A stretch of 64,000 nucleotides of DNA, taken from NCBI GenBank assembly GCA_019137255.1, contig WPDH01000033.1, forward strand, positions 62,001 to 126,000. Reading direction: 5' to 3'. Shown piece by piece: positions 32,182-42,557 of the stretch. Position 1 is the first letter of the stretch. The number at the start of each line of letters is the position of its first letter. The stretch is from Corinectria fuckeliana. Taxonomy: Eukaryota; Ascomycota; Sordariomycetes; Hypocreales; Nectriaceae. Made by a program: the position numbers and the translations under genes. Below the pieces are notes generated by a model. It was not told where the DNA came from. It searched no databases and saw only the letters and a program-made list of their open reading frames with translations.

Positions 32182-33870
32182 CTAATCAAGACAGACGATC
32201 TTTTCTATCACGTCACCTAAATCGCAGGTGTCGAGATCGTTCCGCAGCGCACAAAGAGATTGAAACAGATTGATCAATACATCAAAGAAGCCGTGCCGAC
32301 CGGCCTGAGTCGAGATGACTACCTCCTTCCAACGTACAGGGCTCATCAGATGGTATTGGGCAAATAACCCCTTCGCGTCCGGCTTGACCTTTTTTGTCGT
32401 GCACTGAAGCACGGATGTTGCCCGGGGACCCGTTCGCTTGTCTTGTTTTGCGCCTCCAGACCTGCGTGTGTTGTTGCTTGGACAAGTCAGGAAACCGCCG
32501 TCCTTGTGTGTTTCGACGCCTTGAGCGAGAGCTAATCAGAATTCTGTCCGTCAAGATCTATATGTTCCACCATATATTCCAAACTCTGTAGTTTCAGGTA
32601 ACTATATTGACCACCTGAAATTGTTGAGAGCCCTGCCTTAATTCTGTTGTTGTTTACCTGACGTTGTAAGTTTCCAAGCGAATAAATGTCCAGAACGCTG
32701 AGGGTCTCGATGAATTCGAAGGTGTTCCGTGGCGGGAGCGAGCCAGGACGTAGTTCGGAACTTGATCCAGCTTTTGAGTACCCGCTTGAACCGATCGTGA
32801 AGAAGAGCAGGTGTGGGAGTTTACTCATTTGGACTAGAACATCTTGCCATCTGCCCGCATTGAGTTCAACCTGCCATATTTCCACATTTCTCAGTGAGCC
32901 ATTGCACTGGTCGATAAGAGAAAGGAAAACATGAGATGAGACAGCTAGCCTCCTAAGAGACAGGAACTTGAGGCGGAGCGAAGAGTTGAAGGCCATGTTA
33001 TCCATGTTGATGATGTCTGTACTGCCTAACTCCAATGACTCCAGATTGACAGCAAGCTTGGCAAGGTTAAACACATTGGTTGCGTGTGTTTCGTTGGGTA
33101 GAGTAACATGTGCTGGCGAGACTGGCTTTGGCTAATATCTTTGCCCGCTGAGGCTGGTGTACTCGCAAATGTCCATCCTTAGATGACGAAGGCGCCGCAT
33201 CACATAATCGATTGGGTATTGAGATACGAAGTCTGTGTCGCCAAAGAACTTGGCGAAATCATTTGCGATCGGGAATCGGACCTCAAGTTCTATCAGGTTC
33301 GGCAACGGCACACATCGTAGCGCCATCGCCACCGTACGTGAAAAGAGTCTCTTCCCGTCGTGCTGAAGAGGGTATGGTGATGCAACTTTGAGAGCAGTAA
33401 CGTTGGGAAGTCTAGCGAGGCAAGCTGGAAACAACCCAGCAAACTTCTCTACGTCCGACTGGCACGACTCATCCTGAAAGCTGACCTTGACTTGGGGTAC
33501 ATATGAAGCCAGTGGGCTATTGGGGAGATCAAGTAGCTTGGATAACTGTGGTGAGTCAGGTCCACTGAAATTGACCGTTATGTTAATGTGTCGGAACAGG
33601 AACCGGGAGGCACTCTAGCAGAATGCCTTGTTGACGAGCGGTAGAATGATCAGCAGTTGCCGCGTATCATTATCAAACTTAGGGCAGACGCGTGGGAAGA
33701 AATCGTCCTCATATTCAGATTCCACGATACAGAGCATAATCTATAGTGATATATTATTAGTACGGAGCTTGGAGATGCGTTTGAGAACAATGCATACAGC
33801 GTCATAGACTTCCGTGGGAATGCCCAGCATCTCGCCTGAGATGATAATGGTTCTTTCAGTCTTGATTCTT
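32182..33870 (-). pseudogene. F-box/leucine-rich-repeat protein, decayed
   Basis: The minus strand reads MLGIPTEVYDAVCIVLKRIS (F-box-like start near 33842), then FLFRHINITVNFSG, LARLPNVTALKVASPYPL, a Leu-rich middle (NLAKLAVNLESLELGSTDI; LRLKFLSLRRLAV) and, in another frame near 32182-32412, a possible C-terminus (VRWKEVVIST). In-frame TAG codons near 33627 (AFC-stop-SASRF) and 33132 (QRY-stop-PKPV) each fit a mutated Gln codon, and a frame change is needed before the tail. Some interruptions may be introns, so a partly functional gene cannot be excluded. Intact relatives are F-box proteins that recruit substrates for ubiquitination. Confidence 0.6.
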
Positions 33871-34057
33871 GCCGCAAAAGGGAATTAGTAGTGGGAAACA
33901 AGGTTGCTACCGTATTCTTACGTAGTAACGCCCCTTTAGAAACTTCTGGCAGTTGGGCCGTGATGCATTTGAGGAGCCTAAATGCGGGGTGGCTTACTTA
34001 ACACTTATTACTAATAATAAAGGCCTGATCTTCTTAAGCCGGCGCCGGTTAATGTAA

Positions 34058-34185
34058 CCTAGGTTAAGAAAGGATACGAAGAAATACCCTCCTGAGACCC
34101 CTGTCAATGAGTTGTGAAAAGAGGGGCTGATGAAGGAACGTCTCACCGCCTGCCTGATAGGGCGGTTGCTTCCTCTTAACCTAGG
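34058..34185. repeat. Possible 128-bp MITE with inverted termini
   Basis: The segment begins CCTAGGTTAAGAAAGG and ends CCTCTTAACCTAGG, inverted copies matching over at least 12 bp. It has no coding capacity. It lies in the gap between the F-box/LRR relic and the esterase gene. No clear target-site duplication is seen, and the termini are self-palindromic, so this could be coincidence. Confidence 0.35.
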
Positions 34186-34495
34186 TCAAGATTATCGTAG
34201 CCTTCGAATTCGGGGTTTACGAATAACACTAGAATTGACGAAAAGATACCCTCTTTTATAGCCGTGATGGGAATAGATGCTAAGGCCCTTATAGCAACGA
34301 GGAAAAGCGGGAAAAGATACATTTGGACATTCGCATAACTTGCATTCCCTGGGTTATCTCGTCTTGGGGGGAGATCTGCTACCAAAATAAGTCTAGCAAA
34401 GCATTTTCATCTATCTCTTGTTTCCATCTACAACCCAGGTTACGTTAACTAGCTCGAGAATATCAGGCCTTTATTAATCTATATATATTTCTGTT

Positions 34496-35812
34496 TTACT
34501 CATCACTCGAAGTGAACCACCTGATTGCCTTTATCAAGTCCTCGTCACTCCTTTCAGCACTTGGCAGAGGCATGGACATAAAACTATGCGGTAAGCCAGG
34601 GTACACGCTTGCCTTTACCGGAACCCTAACAGAATCTTAGCGATAACTTATTCAAACAGAGGCGAAACTTAGTTAAAGTCAGCTTCATCACTTACCTGGA
34701 TTTTTGTAGCTTCTCAGCGTAGGCGAATCCATCATCCCGTAGCGGATCGGCCCCAGCAATCTGGATATAGGTAGGAGGCAGGCCGGACAGGTCCTTTGCC
34801 AAAAGCGGAGAGATTCGAATATCCTGGGGAGGAGCTCCATAATAGTTGAGACACTGGGTAACAGCTGAAGCAGGTAAAACGGGGGCATTCGCGTTCTCAG
34901 TGTAGCTAGAAAAGTCCAGGTCGGGTGGCTGAGCTTTCGTATGGACGACTAGAGGATTTCGTAGGATTTGCCCACACAGTAAAACTCTCTTTGTATCTCG
35001 TGCTCTCTGGGCAAGAACGGCTGACTTGAGGGGTGTTAACAAGCCATCTACGAGGATAGCAAGGCGCCTGCAAGACTTACGATATTCCCACCAGCGCTGG
35101 CACCGCCAAGGATAACCATGTCCTTGGCTCCTCCCAGTGACTCAATGTTATCAAACACCTGCGATTATTAACGAGTGAGCCTTTAGTATTGGCATGAAGC
35201 AAGCGCCTACCCAGAGTATCCCTTCCCAGACATCTTCCAAGCCAGTGGGGAACGGGTTCTCAGGTGCCCTATCCAGTGCTTCAATGTTAGGAGAGCTTGC
35301 CGCGAGAAGTTGTGACAGTGGACGAGCGACTCACTTCCGGTAATCCACACTCACAATGAGTGCTCTGGCGGATTTGCAAATGGTTCGACAGAACTTATCC
35401 TCTGAGTCCAAGTCGCCCATGGTCCAGCCTCCACCATGTACACTATTGTGAAGTACTTGTAAGAGTGTTTGCATCATTTGGAGGGCTCTTGTCTTACTAT
35501 ATGACGACCGGAAGAGCTTCAGAGGTCTCGTCAGGAGTATAGATGCGCACTGTGTTGGTCGCACCTCTGTAACCAGGGACCTTGACATCTTTGATGGAAA
35601 AGTCGATCGGAGGGCTAGTATCGGCGGGAAACTTGAGACGGCGAAGCTCCTCGGGAGTCCCAAGCAACGGGGGGATTGGGAACTGTTTCTCAAACTGGCG
35701 TCGTGGTTCAGCAAGTTGCGAGACGCCAACATGGATGAGATATGTAACTTGCCACTTCCCATTCTGGACTGATTTTAGCGAGTCCGGCCTCACGAACGAT
35801 TGGTGTCGACAT
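34496..35812 (-). CDS. HSL-family esterase/lipase (alpha/beta hydrolase 3)
   Basis: Seven short exons (35812-35756, 35694-35498, 35442-35335, 35268-35211, 35158-35081, 35024-34696, 34625-34496) join in phase to 318 residues. The oxyanion-hole motif is VVIYVHGGGWTMGD, the nucleophile GGASAGGN, the acid site GADPLRDDG and the His motif GLPHSFMSMP, in the order and spacing of hormone-sensitive-lipase-like esterases. There is no signal peptide, so it is probably cytosolic. It is transcribed away from a Baeyer-Villiger monooxygenase gene across an 803-bp gap; such monooxygenases make esters from ketones, and a cytosolic esterase next door would complete the cleavage. The first exon (MSTPIVREAGLAKISPEWE) is chosen because it joins in phase to the EKQFPIPPLL segment. 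Confidence 0.85.
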
Positions 35813-36615
35813 GGGGGAGGCAGATTGATGATGGATGGACAGGAGCGCAGCAGTGCGGGGTATTATTGAGAATTGTGAATGAAATGGAGGAAGATATGAA
35901 TTCCACTTCTGTGATTTGTGAACGAAGCTACGGGGAACGTTGTTATTTTTATATATCACAACCTAAGGAGCGCATGACAACTCAGAATGCCTTTTGAAAC
36001 ACTTCCGAGGGCTCTGATTCGGCAGCGCAGCTGAGAGAGGGCTTAGGGGGTTAGCCTTAATGTTGGCCCTCGTGCTCGGCATTTGAATGCGGCATGCCCG
36101 TCATCTCTATGCTTGCCATCGTGCTCGGACTATGTATCTACGTCATTGGGCTCGGACTGTAAGGGCTGTCCGGACCGAGGGGATCCACATGGCACAGCCA
36201 CTTAGTGATCACATGGACAGAATACGAGTCAGAAAAAGCGAAGTCATCCATTATGCCGCATAGAGTCAGTTTCAGGTTAATATGCACGTTGTGTTCCCTG
36301 AGTCTCGATGTAACGGCGAGTCAGAAAAGTACGCGTCAATGAAGGCGACCACGATCAGTTCATCGGATGATTGGAGTCTTCAGCAAAAGACAACGGTCCG
36401 TCTCTGTCGGGTCCTGTTGTGAATAGTGAATAGTTTCAAAACGTCGAGGCAGTGGTATTTAACTATAATATTGGCCTCCAGCATTTTCCACCTCGATCCT
36501 GTAGCTCAGCACGAGATCCCGAAGCAACGCCTCAACAATCCTCGTTTCATTGCTCCAGCAACTCCAATCGTACACTTGTATTTCTACACTTTGTGTAACT
36601 TCTGACTTCTTCACC
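35813..36615. promoter_or_regulatory. Divergent promoter between esterase and Baeyer-Villiger monooxygenase
   Basis: The 803-bp region has a cluster of CTCGGACT/CTCGGCA-like words (36065-36177) and a CGGACCG palindrome at 36171-36177. Together with the preceding CGG at 36153 this could bind Zn(II)2Cys6 dimers. No gene was recognised. Confidence 0.4.
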
Positions 36616-39237
36616 ATGGGTAGCCTTGACCAGCTCGAAGGAGAGACCCAATCCCCTTTCCTCATCCCCGGACTCAAGTTCTTTACAGACCCGGAGTCCA
36701 ACACTCGCCCGGGAAATCTGTTCTCAGAGAAACTCCATGTGGACTATCACAATGATCCAAAGACTGGATACCATGTTCCGTTTGTCCCTATCGGCGACCC
36801 TGCAAACAGAAGGCTCAAGGTCATCACCATAGGAGCGGGTATGGCTGGGATCATGCTGGCATACAACATTGAGAAGTATTGCCCCAACGTGGAACACATC
36901 ATCTACGAAAAAAACCCAACAATTGGTGGGACCTGGGTCAGTCAATTTAGCCTTGTATTCCAGGTTAAAGAGGGTGGAACGCTGATATAGATCGCATGCA
37001 GTACCAGAATCGATACCCTAATGCTGCGTGTGACTCGCCGACTTGCACTTATCAGCTGAACTTTGCTGTTGCTCCAGGTACGACAGCCCACAGCCTTGTG
37101 ATACCTCATTAACTAACGTATCGCATTAGACTGGGACACTTTCTACTCAGGGTCTGAATACCTGCATGGCTACCTTCACCGGGTTGTCGACAAGCTTGAT
37201 CTAGCCAAGTATATGACCTTCAACTCGAGAGTCCTTGAAGCTCGGTTTGATGAAAGGAAGGGAACCTGGGAGATCAAGATTGAACAGACGGGAAGCGACG
37301 GCAGCAAGAAGATCTTTACCGACGAATGCGATCTCCTCCTAGGCGCCGTCGGCATCCTGGACCGATGGGAATACCCCAACATCCCTGGCTTGAAGTCGTT
37401 CAAGGGTCGGGTAATCCACACGGCAGACAAGGCAAAGTAAGCTCACTATGCTACTATAGCTTTTTAGGCACTTGTCACGCTAACACTGCCACTTCTCAAC
37501 AGGTGGGAGAAGTATACCAAAGACCAATGGGCAAATGACGAGGTCGTCATTATTGGCTCAGGAGCGAGTGCCTACCAGGCTGTGCCGGGAATGCAGCCCC
37601 ATGCCAAGAAGGTGCACACTTTCCTACGGACTCCAGCATGGTTTTTTGCTCCGTTCGACGGGACTGGAGATGAAACCAGAACACACAATCACAAATGTAG
37701 GTCCAGAATCCTACGCGGCTCTTTGGATGTCTAAATTTTGTGCTAATGGCGGCTCGGCGACAGACACGGAAGAAGAGAAGGCCATCTTCAAGAAAGACCA
37801 TAGTGCAATGATCCAGCACTCCAAAGCTAATGAGAGCAGTCTCATGATGGTTAGTCTCGTCTAGGAGTTCTGAAATTACGTGTCACGAGCTGACTCGGTA
37901 CAGATGTTTCACATGATGGTCAAGCACAACCCTGCCTATTTTAATGCTCGAGAGGTAAGTGGTGGATATTGTTTTTGTTTTTGTCTGCTTGATTGTTGGA
38001 CAAAGTTTAACGACATCTTGTCCACAGGGATTGATTCAACGTACCCGCGAGTGGATCAAGGACGACGAGTTGTTCGAGAAGCTCATCCCTAGCTGGAGCC
38101 CTGGCTGTCGCCGTGTCACTCCCGGTGACCCATTCATGGTAGCGTGAGTTCTCAATGCCAAGGACGTGTTGCAAGATTCTTGTTTATCTCTGACTCGATA
38201 TTCTCTAGGATCCAAAAGCCCAACGTTGATGTTCACTTCACGGGTGTTTCGCGAGTCGAGGAGAACGGAGTTGTGGGTGACGACGGCAAATACACTGCTT
38301 GCGATACTATCGTGTGCGCAACTGGCTTTGGTAAGGGATATTTGTCTGACCAACATGCTCGGGCTGACTGATGGCGATAGATGTGTCCTACCGACCTCCT
38401 TTTCCGTTGATTGGCCTAGACAAGTATGACCTCCGTGAGGCGTGGCACACTGTTCCAGCAAGCTACATGGGGGTATGTACTCTAAGACCCCTTTGCTTGC
38501 CTCAAAGACCGGAGTGTAATATCTGACTACCGAGTAGCTCATGGCCCCCAAGATTCCGAACTACCTGAGTAAGAAGATGACAGAAGCGATCAGCTACTCA
38601 GTACCACTCCTAACGAGAGATGCAGTGTATCTCGGTCCCAATAGCCCTGTTGAGAACGGCAGCATTACCGGCATGTCAGACCCCTCCCCCTGTAAGACGT
38701 TTGCTCATGGAGAGGGATAGGCCTGTTGGAAGCAATCGTCGAATACAGCCTCAAAGTGATCAAGAAGATGCAGAACGACAACATCAGGTACTTTGTGCCT
38801 CGACAGGATGTGACCGACGAATTCAACGAGCACACTCAGTCCTGGTTTAAGGGAACGGTGTGGGAAGAGGACTGCAATGCCTGGTGTGAGTCGCCGCAGT
38901 CCAGTGCTCGGAGTACAAGCCGCTGCTGGGTGGTTCATCTAACCGTATATAGATAAGAATCGAAAGACGGGACGTGTCGACGCGATTTGGCCGGGAAGCG
39001 CCCTCCATTTCCGGAAGGCCATCGAGGACCCCCGCTGGGAGGATATGGAGATCAAGTATCATTCGGTAGGCCGCCTTTGCAGCTGCTGTAGCATTGTTGA
39101 CTAACGCGCCTTCACAGCGAAACCGGTTCCGGCATCTTGGCTACGGGTACGCCCCAGTTGACTTGAGCACCTCTCCCGATGCCGACCGTGTCCCGTACCT
39201 GAAGGTGGAGAATCTTGACCCTCGCTTCTATGAGTGA
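36616..39237 (+). CDS. Flavin-dependent Baeyer-Villiger-type monooxygenase
   Basis: Fourteen exons join in phase to 612 residues: 36616-36936, 37002-37077, 37130-37436, 37503-37696, 37764-37849, 37904-37954, 38028-38143, 38209-38330, 38381-38472, 38538-38568, 38626-38670, 38721-38885, 38953-39065, 39118-39237. The FAD fold is TIGAGMAGIMLAYN, followed by GGTWYQNRYPNAACD; the NADPH fold is VVIIGSGASAYQ; and ATGFDVSY is the late ATG motif. Between the two folds FKGRVIHTADKAKW resembles the Baeyer-Villiger fingerprint but with three extra residues before Trp. The intron at 38671-38720 seems to use GC-AG borders. Such enzymes insert oxygen beside a ketone to make an ester or lactone; the neighbouring esterase would hydrolyse it. 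The ketone is unknown. Confidence 0.85.
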
Positions 39238-39652
39238 GCGAGGGTTGATAGATTGAAGGGCTGCTATCAATGAATTGCTTGAATAGCTGGGAACCAGGGA
39301 TTCATGCCCCACCAATATCTGCGTGCATAAAGTAGTAGCCTACTCAGTAGCAGCATAAGAATCAAGGAAGACAGTCATTTCCAGAGAGTCCAACAAGGGT
39401 CTTATGCAAAAGTGGAATAAAATGTTTCAACAAGAGTATTTAACTCCACCAGTCGGCCGGGAGGCAAACCCGGGCGGGGTAGATGCTAGTCTATCTTTAG
39501 GATTAACGCAGTGCCGGTCTTTAACGTTTCCCCGGACCGAGTACCGAACGGCTTCCCCGCAGATTCTAAATTCTCCCCACGTCTTCTTCTCGCCCTCGCT
39601 CAGTCTTTGTCCACCATATCATTCAACCCCATCATTCAACTTGATTGCAGAG

Positions 39653-41061
39653 ATGCCGCCTTCCAAGACTCCGGAAGAACGTCAATCTAGGAAGCGAGAA
39701 CTGGATCGCAAGGCGCAGCGGATGGCCCGTGAGCGAACCAAAAGTCGTATCTCACATCTGGAGACAATGGTGGCCCATTTCCAGGCGAAGGACTTCGATT
39801 CGCGTTCCTCGGCTCTGATGGACCGCCTCTCCGAGATCACGAGGGAGCGAGACCAGCTTCGGAGCCTCCTGGAATCGCTCAACATTACTATTCGCAGTCG
39901 CCTCGATGGGATCTCTACAAGCTGCCAGCGGCCATCCTCCTCCTCCTCCTCCTCCTCCTCTTCCACAGCCCGCAAAGACAGCTCCACACAGCCTCAGCGT
40001 GAGCCAAGTGTGTCGAGCTTAGCGCGCTTCCCAGAAACGCATCAAATTCTACCATTTGGTCTTATGCCGGATTCTCCTGGCGATATCTTCTCGGGCTATG
40101 TCGATTCGCAGTCGCCAATCATGTCACAAAGTTCCCACGGTCGGCCTTGTAGCAACTATGACGATAATTTCATGAATACTTCGTTTGGCTTTCAGCAAGA
40201 CACCCTTCTGTTTCAGCTGCCGTCTCATCTACCTGCCAGCTCCAACAACACAGACAATGTCATTTTCCCGCAGCTTGTTCGATCGGGATCTTGTGAATGC
40301 ATGCGGCAAACTTCTGAGAACCCTTGCTTTACGTTCAGCCTCTGGCGGAACCTGAATGAAGTTCTGAGCGGACTTGAAATATTGCCTCCAGTCGACCTTG
40401 CGGTTGAGCATCAGGAGACTCAGGATGCCATTATTCGCGCCGTGATTGATGGATGGCACAACGTTGGAGAAGTCACAGAGACCTGCCAGAAGATCCGCAA
40501 GGTCGACGAAATAGCTTCGATACAAAGCAGTCCGACCGATCGGCTAGCCATTCTAAGCTTGCTACACTTGATGATCATCAACCACGACAACACAAGGCAA
40601 AGTTATCTACCACGCTGGCTCCAGCCCAGGTAAGTAATTCCAAGTATCAGTCCTTCACTTTTTTAATCTAACACTGGTTTGGTGGAGGCCATCTCAGAAA
40701 CTTCCACATCCAATCGCCATCGACTTTGTTTTCTGGTAAGATGAAGTTTCCAGCCTACACATGATTCCTCCTTGACTGATATAAATTCAGGCCCGGCATC
40801 CGAGAACGGTTAGTCTTTTCCCAGCATGAGTATTGTGCGAACGCGTTCTGGATTTCTGCTTTTTCAAATGCCAGGATCATGTGGCCTTTTGATTTTCGGG
40901 ATACGTATGTACGCAACTCTGTAACGGGCAAATCCAGCCTCTCCCCCTACTTCCAACAATGCATCCAGGACCTGAGCAACTGGGCAATGACGCCCGAATT
41001 TTTGATCCAATATCCAGAGCTACGAGAGGATATTGAAGGATACCTTACGCTGTTAGTATAA
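39653..41061 (+). CDS. bZIP-like transcription factor with DUF3425 domain
   Basis: Three exons (39653-40629, 40688-40735, 40791-41061) give 431 residues. The N-terminus has a basic region (KRELDRKAQRMARERTKSRI) followed by Leu-spaced helices (HLETMVAHF; LMDRLSEITRERDQLRSLLE), a Ser run, and a C-terminal DUF3425-like half ending with SLSPYFQQCIQDLSNWAMTP and FLIQYPELREDIEGYL. DUF3425 bZIP proteins are fungal regulators of uncertain targets. The frame is open 83 codons upstream of the chosen ATG, but that part is not protein-like. It lies 416 bp after the monooxygenase, in the same direction, so it may control the monooxygenase/esterase pair. A CGGACCG lies at 39533-39539, 114 bp before its ATG. 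Confidence 0.85.
39935..39964 (+). repeat. TCC microsatellite coding a Ser run in the bZIP gene
   Basis: About nine to ten TCC units in frame encode a poly-Ser tract between the coiled coil and the variable middle of the regulator; length variation here would be expected. Confidence 0.8.
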
Positions 41062-42557
41062 CCGGAAAAGAAAAAGGGAAACAGGTGGCTGAACAGAGAT
41101 GTTCTAGACGAAACTTATAGCAGGACTTAGCAGGGCCTAAATCCAGTTAGAGTGATTGTCTGTCTGCGTTCAGTGCTTGCCTACTGTATGTACAAAGACA
41201 TGGGAGAATAAACTGTTAATATCTGTATGTGGGATGAACCGAACGTGACTAGCGAAGAAATGGGGTGGGGGGTTACTAAATGGCTGGCCGGCGGACGACC
41301 TCTTTGCCTTCTTTCCATCATCTTTCTTGTCATATCCTAGTTTAGGGTGTTAATATAAGACATAAAATCGACTTTAACATCATGTTCAAGTTGGGTTACT
41401 TACTGGAAAAGGCTTATTGTGTTTTATGGTGCTAGGTACAGTGCCTTATAAGGCTTTTTTATTTTGTATTATTTACTGTGTTGCTTTCTTTGTGTAAGAA
41501 GATATTAAGAAAGAAATATTTAAAGTCAAGCAAGATTATGTCCCCAACGGAATATATGGCTTCTATGCCAGACAAGACGTATTCGTCCACCTACGCCCCG
41601 TGAGACCTAACGCGCGGAAGCACATGAGAGTACTCTTTCCAGAAAATTTGGGTCCGCGAATACAGCTTAACTATACCCCCCTAAGCAGCGACAAGATCCA
41701 GTAGGATTCTTTTCCGATATTAGTTGAATGGGATTCCTTGTTCCTGGAAACAGCGGGCTTGTAGAAAGAATTTGCTTCGTTAACGACATTTGCGTAGGTG
41801 TACATTAATCATCTCAGCTACGCTTACATATCCATTGTGTGCCGGCAATAAAACGTGCCGTATTCCAGGATTGTCTTACTCACGCTCGTAATCTAGGAAG
41901 ACGCTCTCCTGCAGCAACAAATGACAGGTGCAAGGCTCCTTTCGACTTGCTGGCTCCTTCAAGACCTTGATGCTGTAGGCTGACTTCTTGACACGGTATG
42001 GCACACCAGACCTGCTCGTACCATCGCGCGCATAAACCTTGCTGTATACCTACAACCCCCTGAGCAATCGGAATACCTCGAACCCGGAGTTCAGGCTCCT
42101 GACACTTGTAACCAAACCCCTCCCTTTTTGGTTTCCAATCAGGATCCATCATCCGGATCGGAGGGGCACCCCGGGACCTTTTCCGGACTTCTGCAGCCTG
42201 ACCAGGTGCCTGGATTTCGGGTAATGTGGTGGACAGCTCCGGCTTAATTCTCGAAGTTGGAGAACCCACCCCTTGATGGCCACTAAAGCATATAGCCGGA
42301 AACATCAGCTCAGTCCATGGGATATTGACAAATAAGAGCTTTGAGTTTGCAGAAGCATCTGAGCGCAGTGAACATTACCCATGTCTGCATACAACTCTTT
42401 AGCCGCGTTACCCCACGAATCATGCCACCTTAAGCAATTGGGGTACCTCTGTCCATAAATCCAGCTCATATTCCTTGCTTGCTTCCCCTCGGAAGATTAG
42501 GTGTGACCCTTGCCTTCATCATCTTGAACCTCGATACGCCTTGTAGCCTAAACCACC
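41062..42557. other. Long intergenic region with one dispersed repeat; no firm gene
   Basis: It contains the repeat copy at 41424-41512. On the minus strand near 41880-42060 a frame reads protein-like sequence (VKKSAYSIKVLKEPASRKEP...CHLLLQESVF) but is closed by a stop just upstream and has no partner exon, so it may be a relic. Otherwise nothing was recognised. Confidence 0.4.
41424..41512. repeat. Dispersed repeat, second copy of the 3' part of the 5756-6689 insertion
   Basis: About 90 bp align with 6582-6672. Both share TTATAAGG and end GATATTAAGAAAG. Where they differ, this copy mostly has G or C and the other A or T (for example AGTGCC here, AATATC there), as expected if only the other copy was hit by RIP. 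Confidence 0.6.

Noticed and set aside
41880..42305. 141-codon minus-strand open frame
   Set aside because: The translated sequence is not protein-like; a different frame nearby reads better but is closed upstream, so at most a relic.
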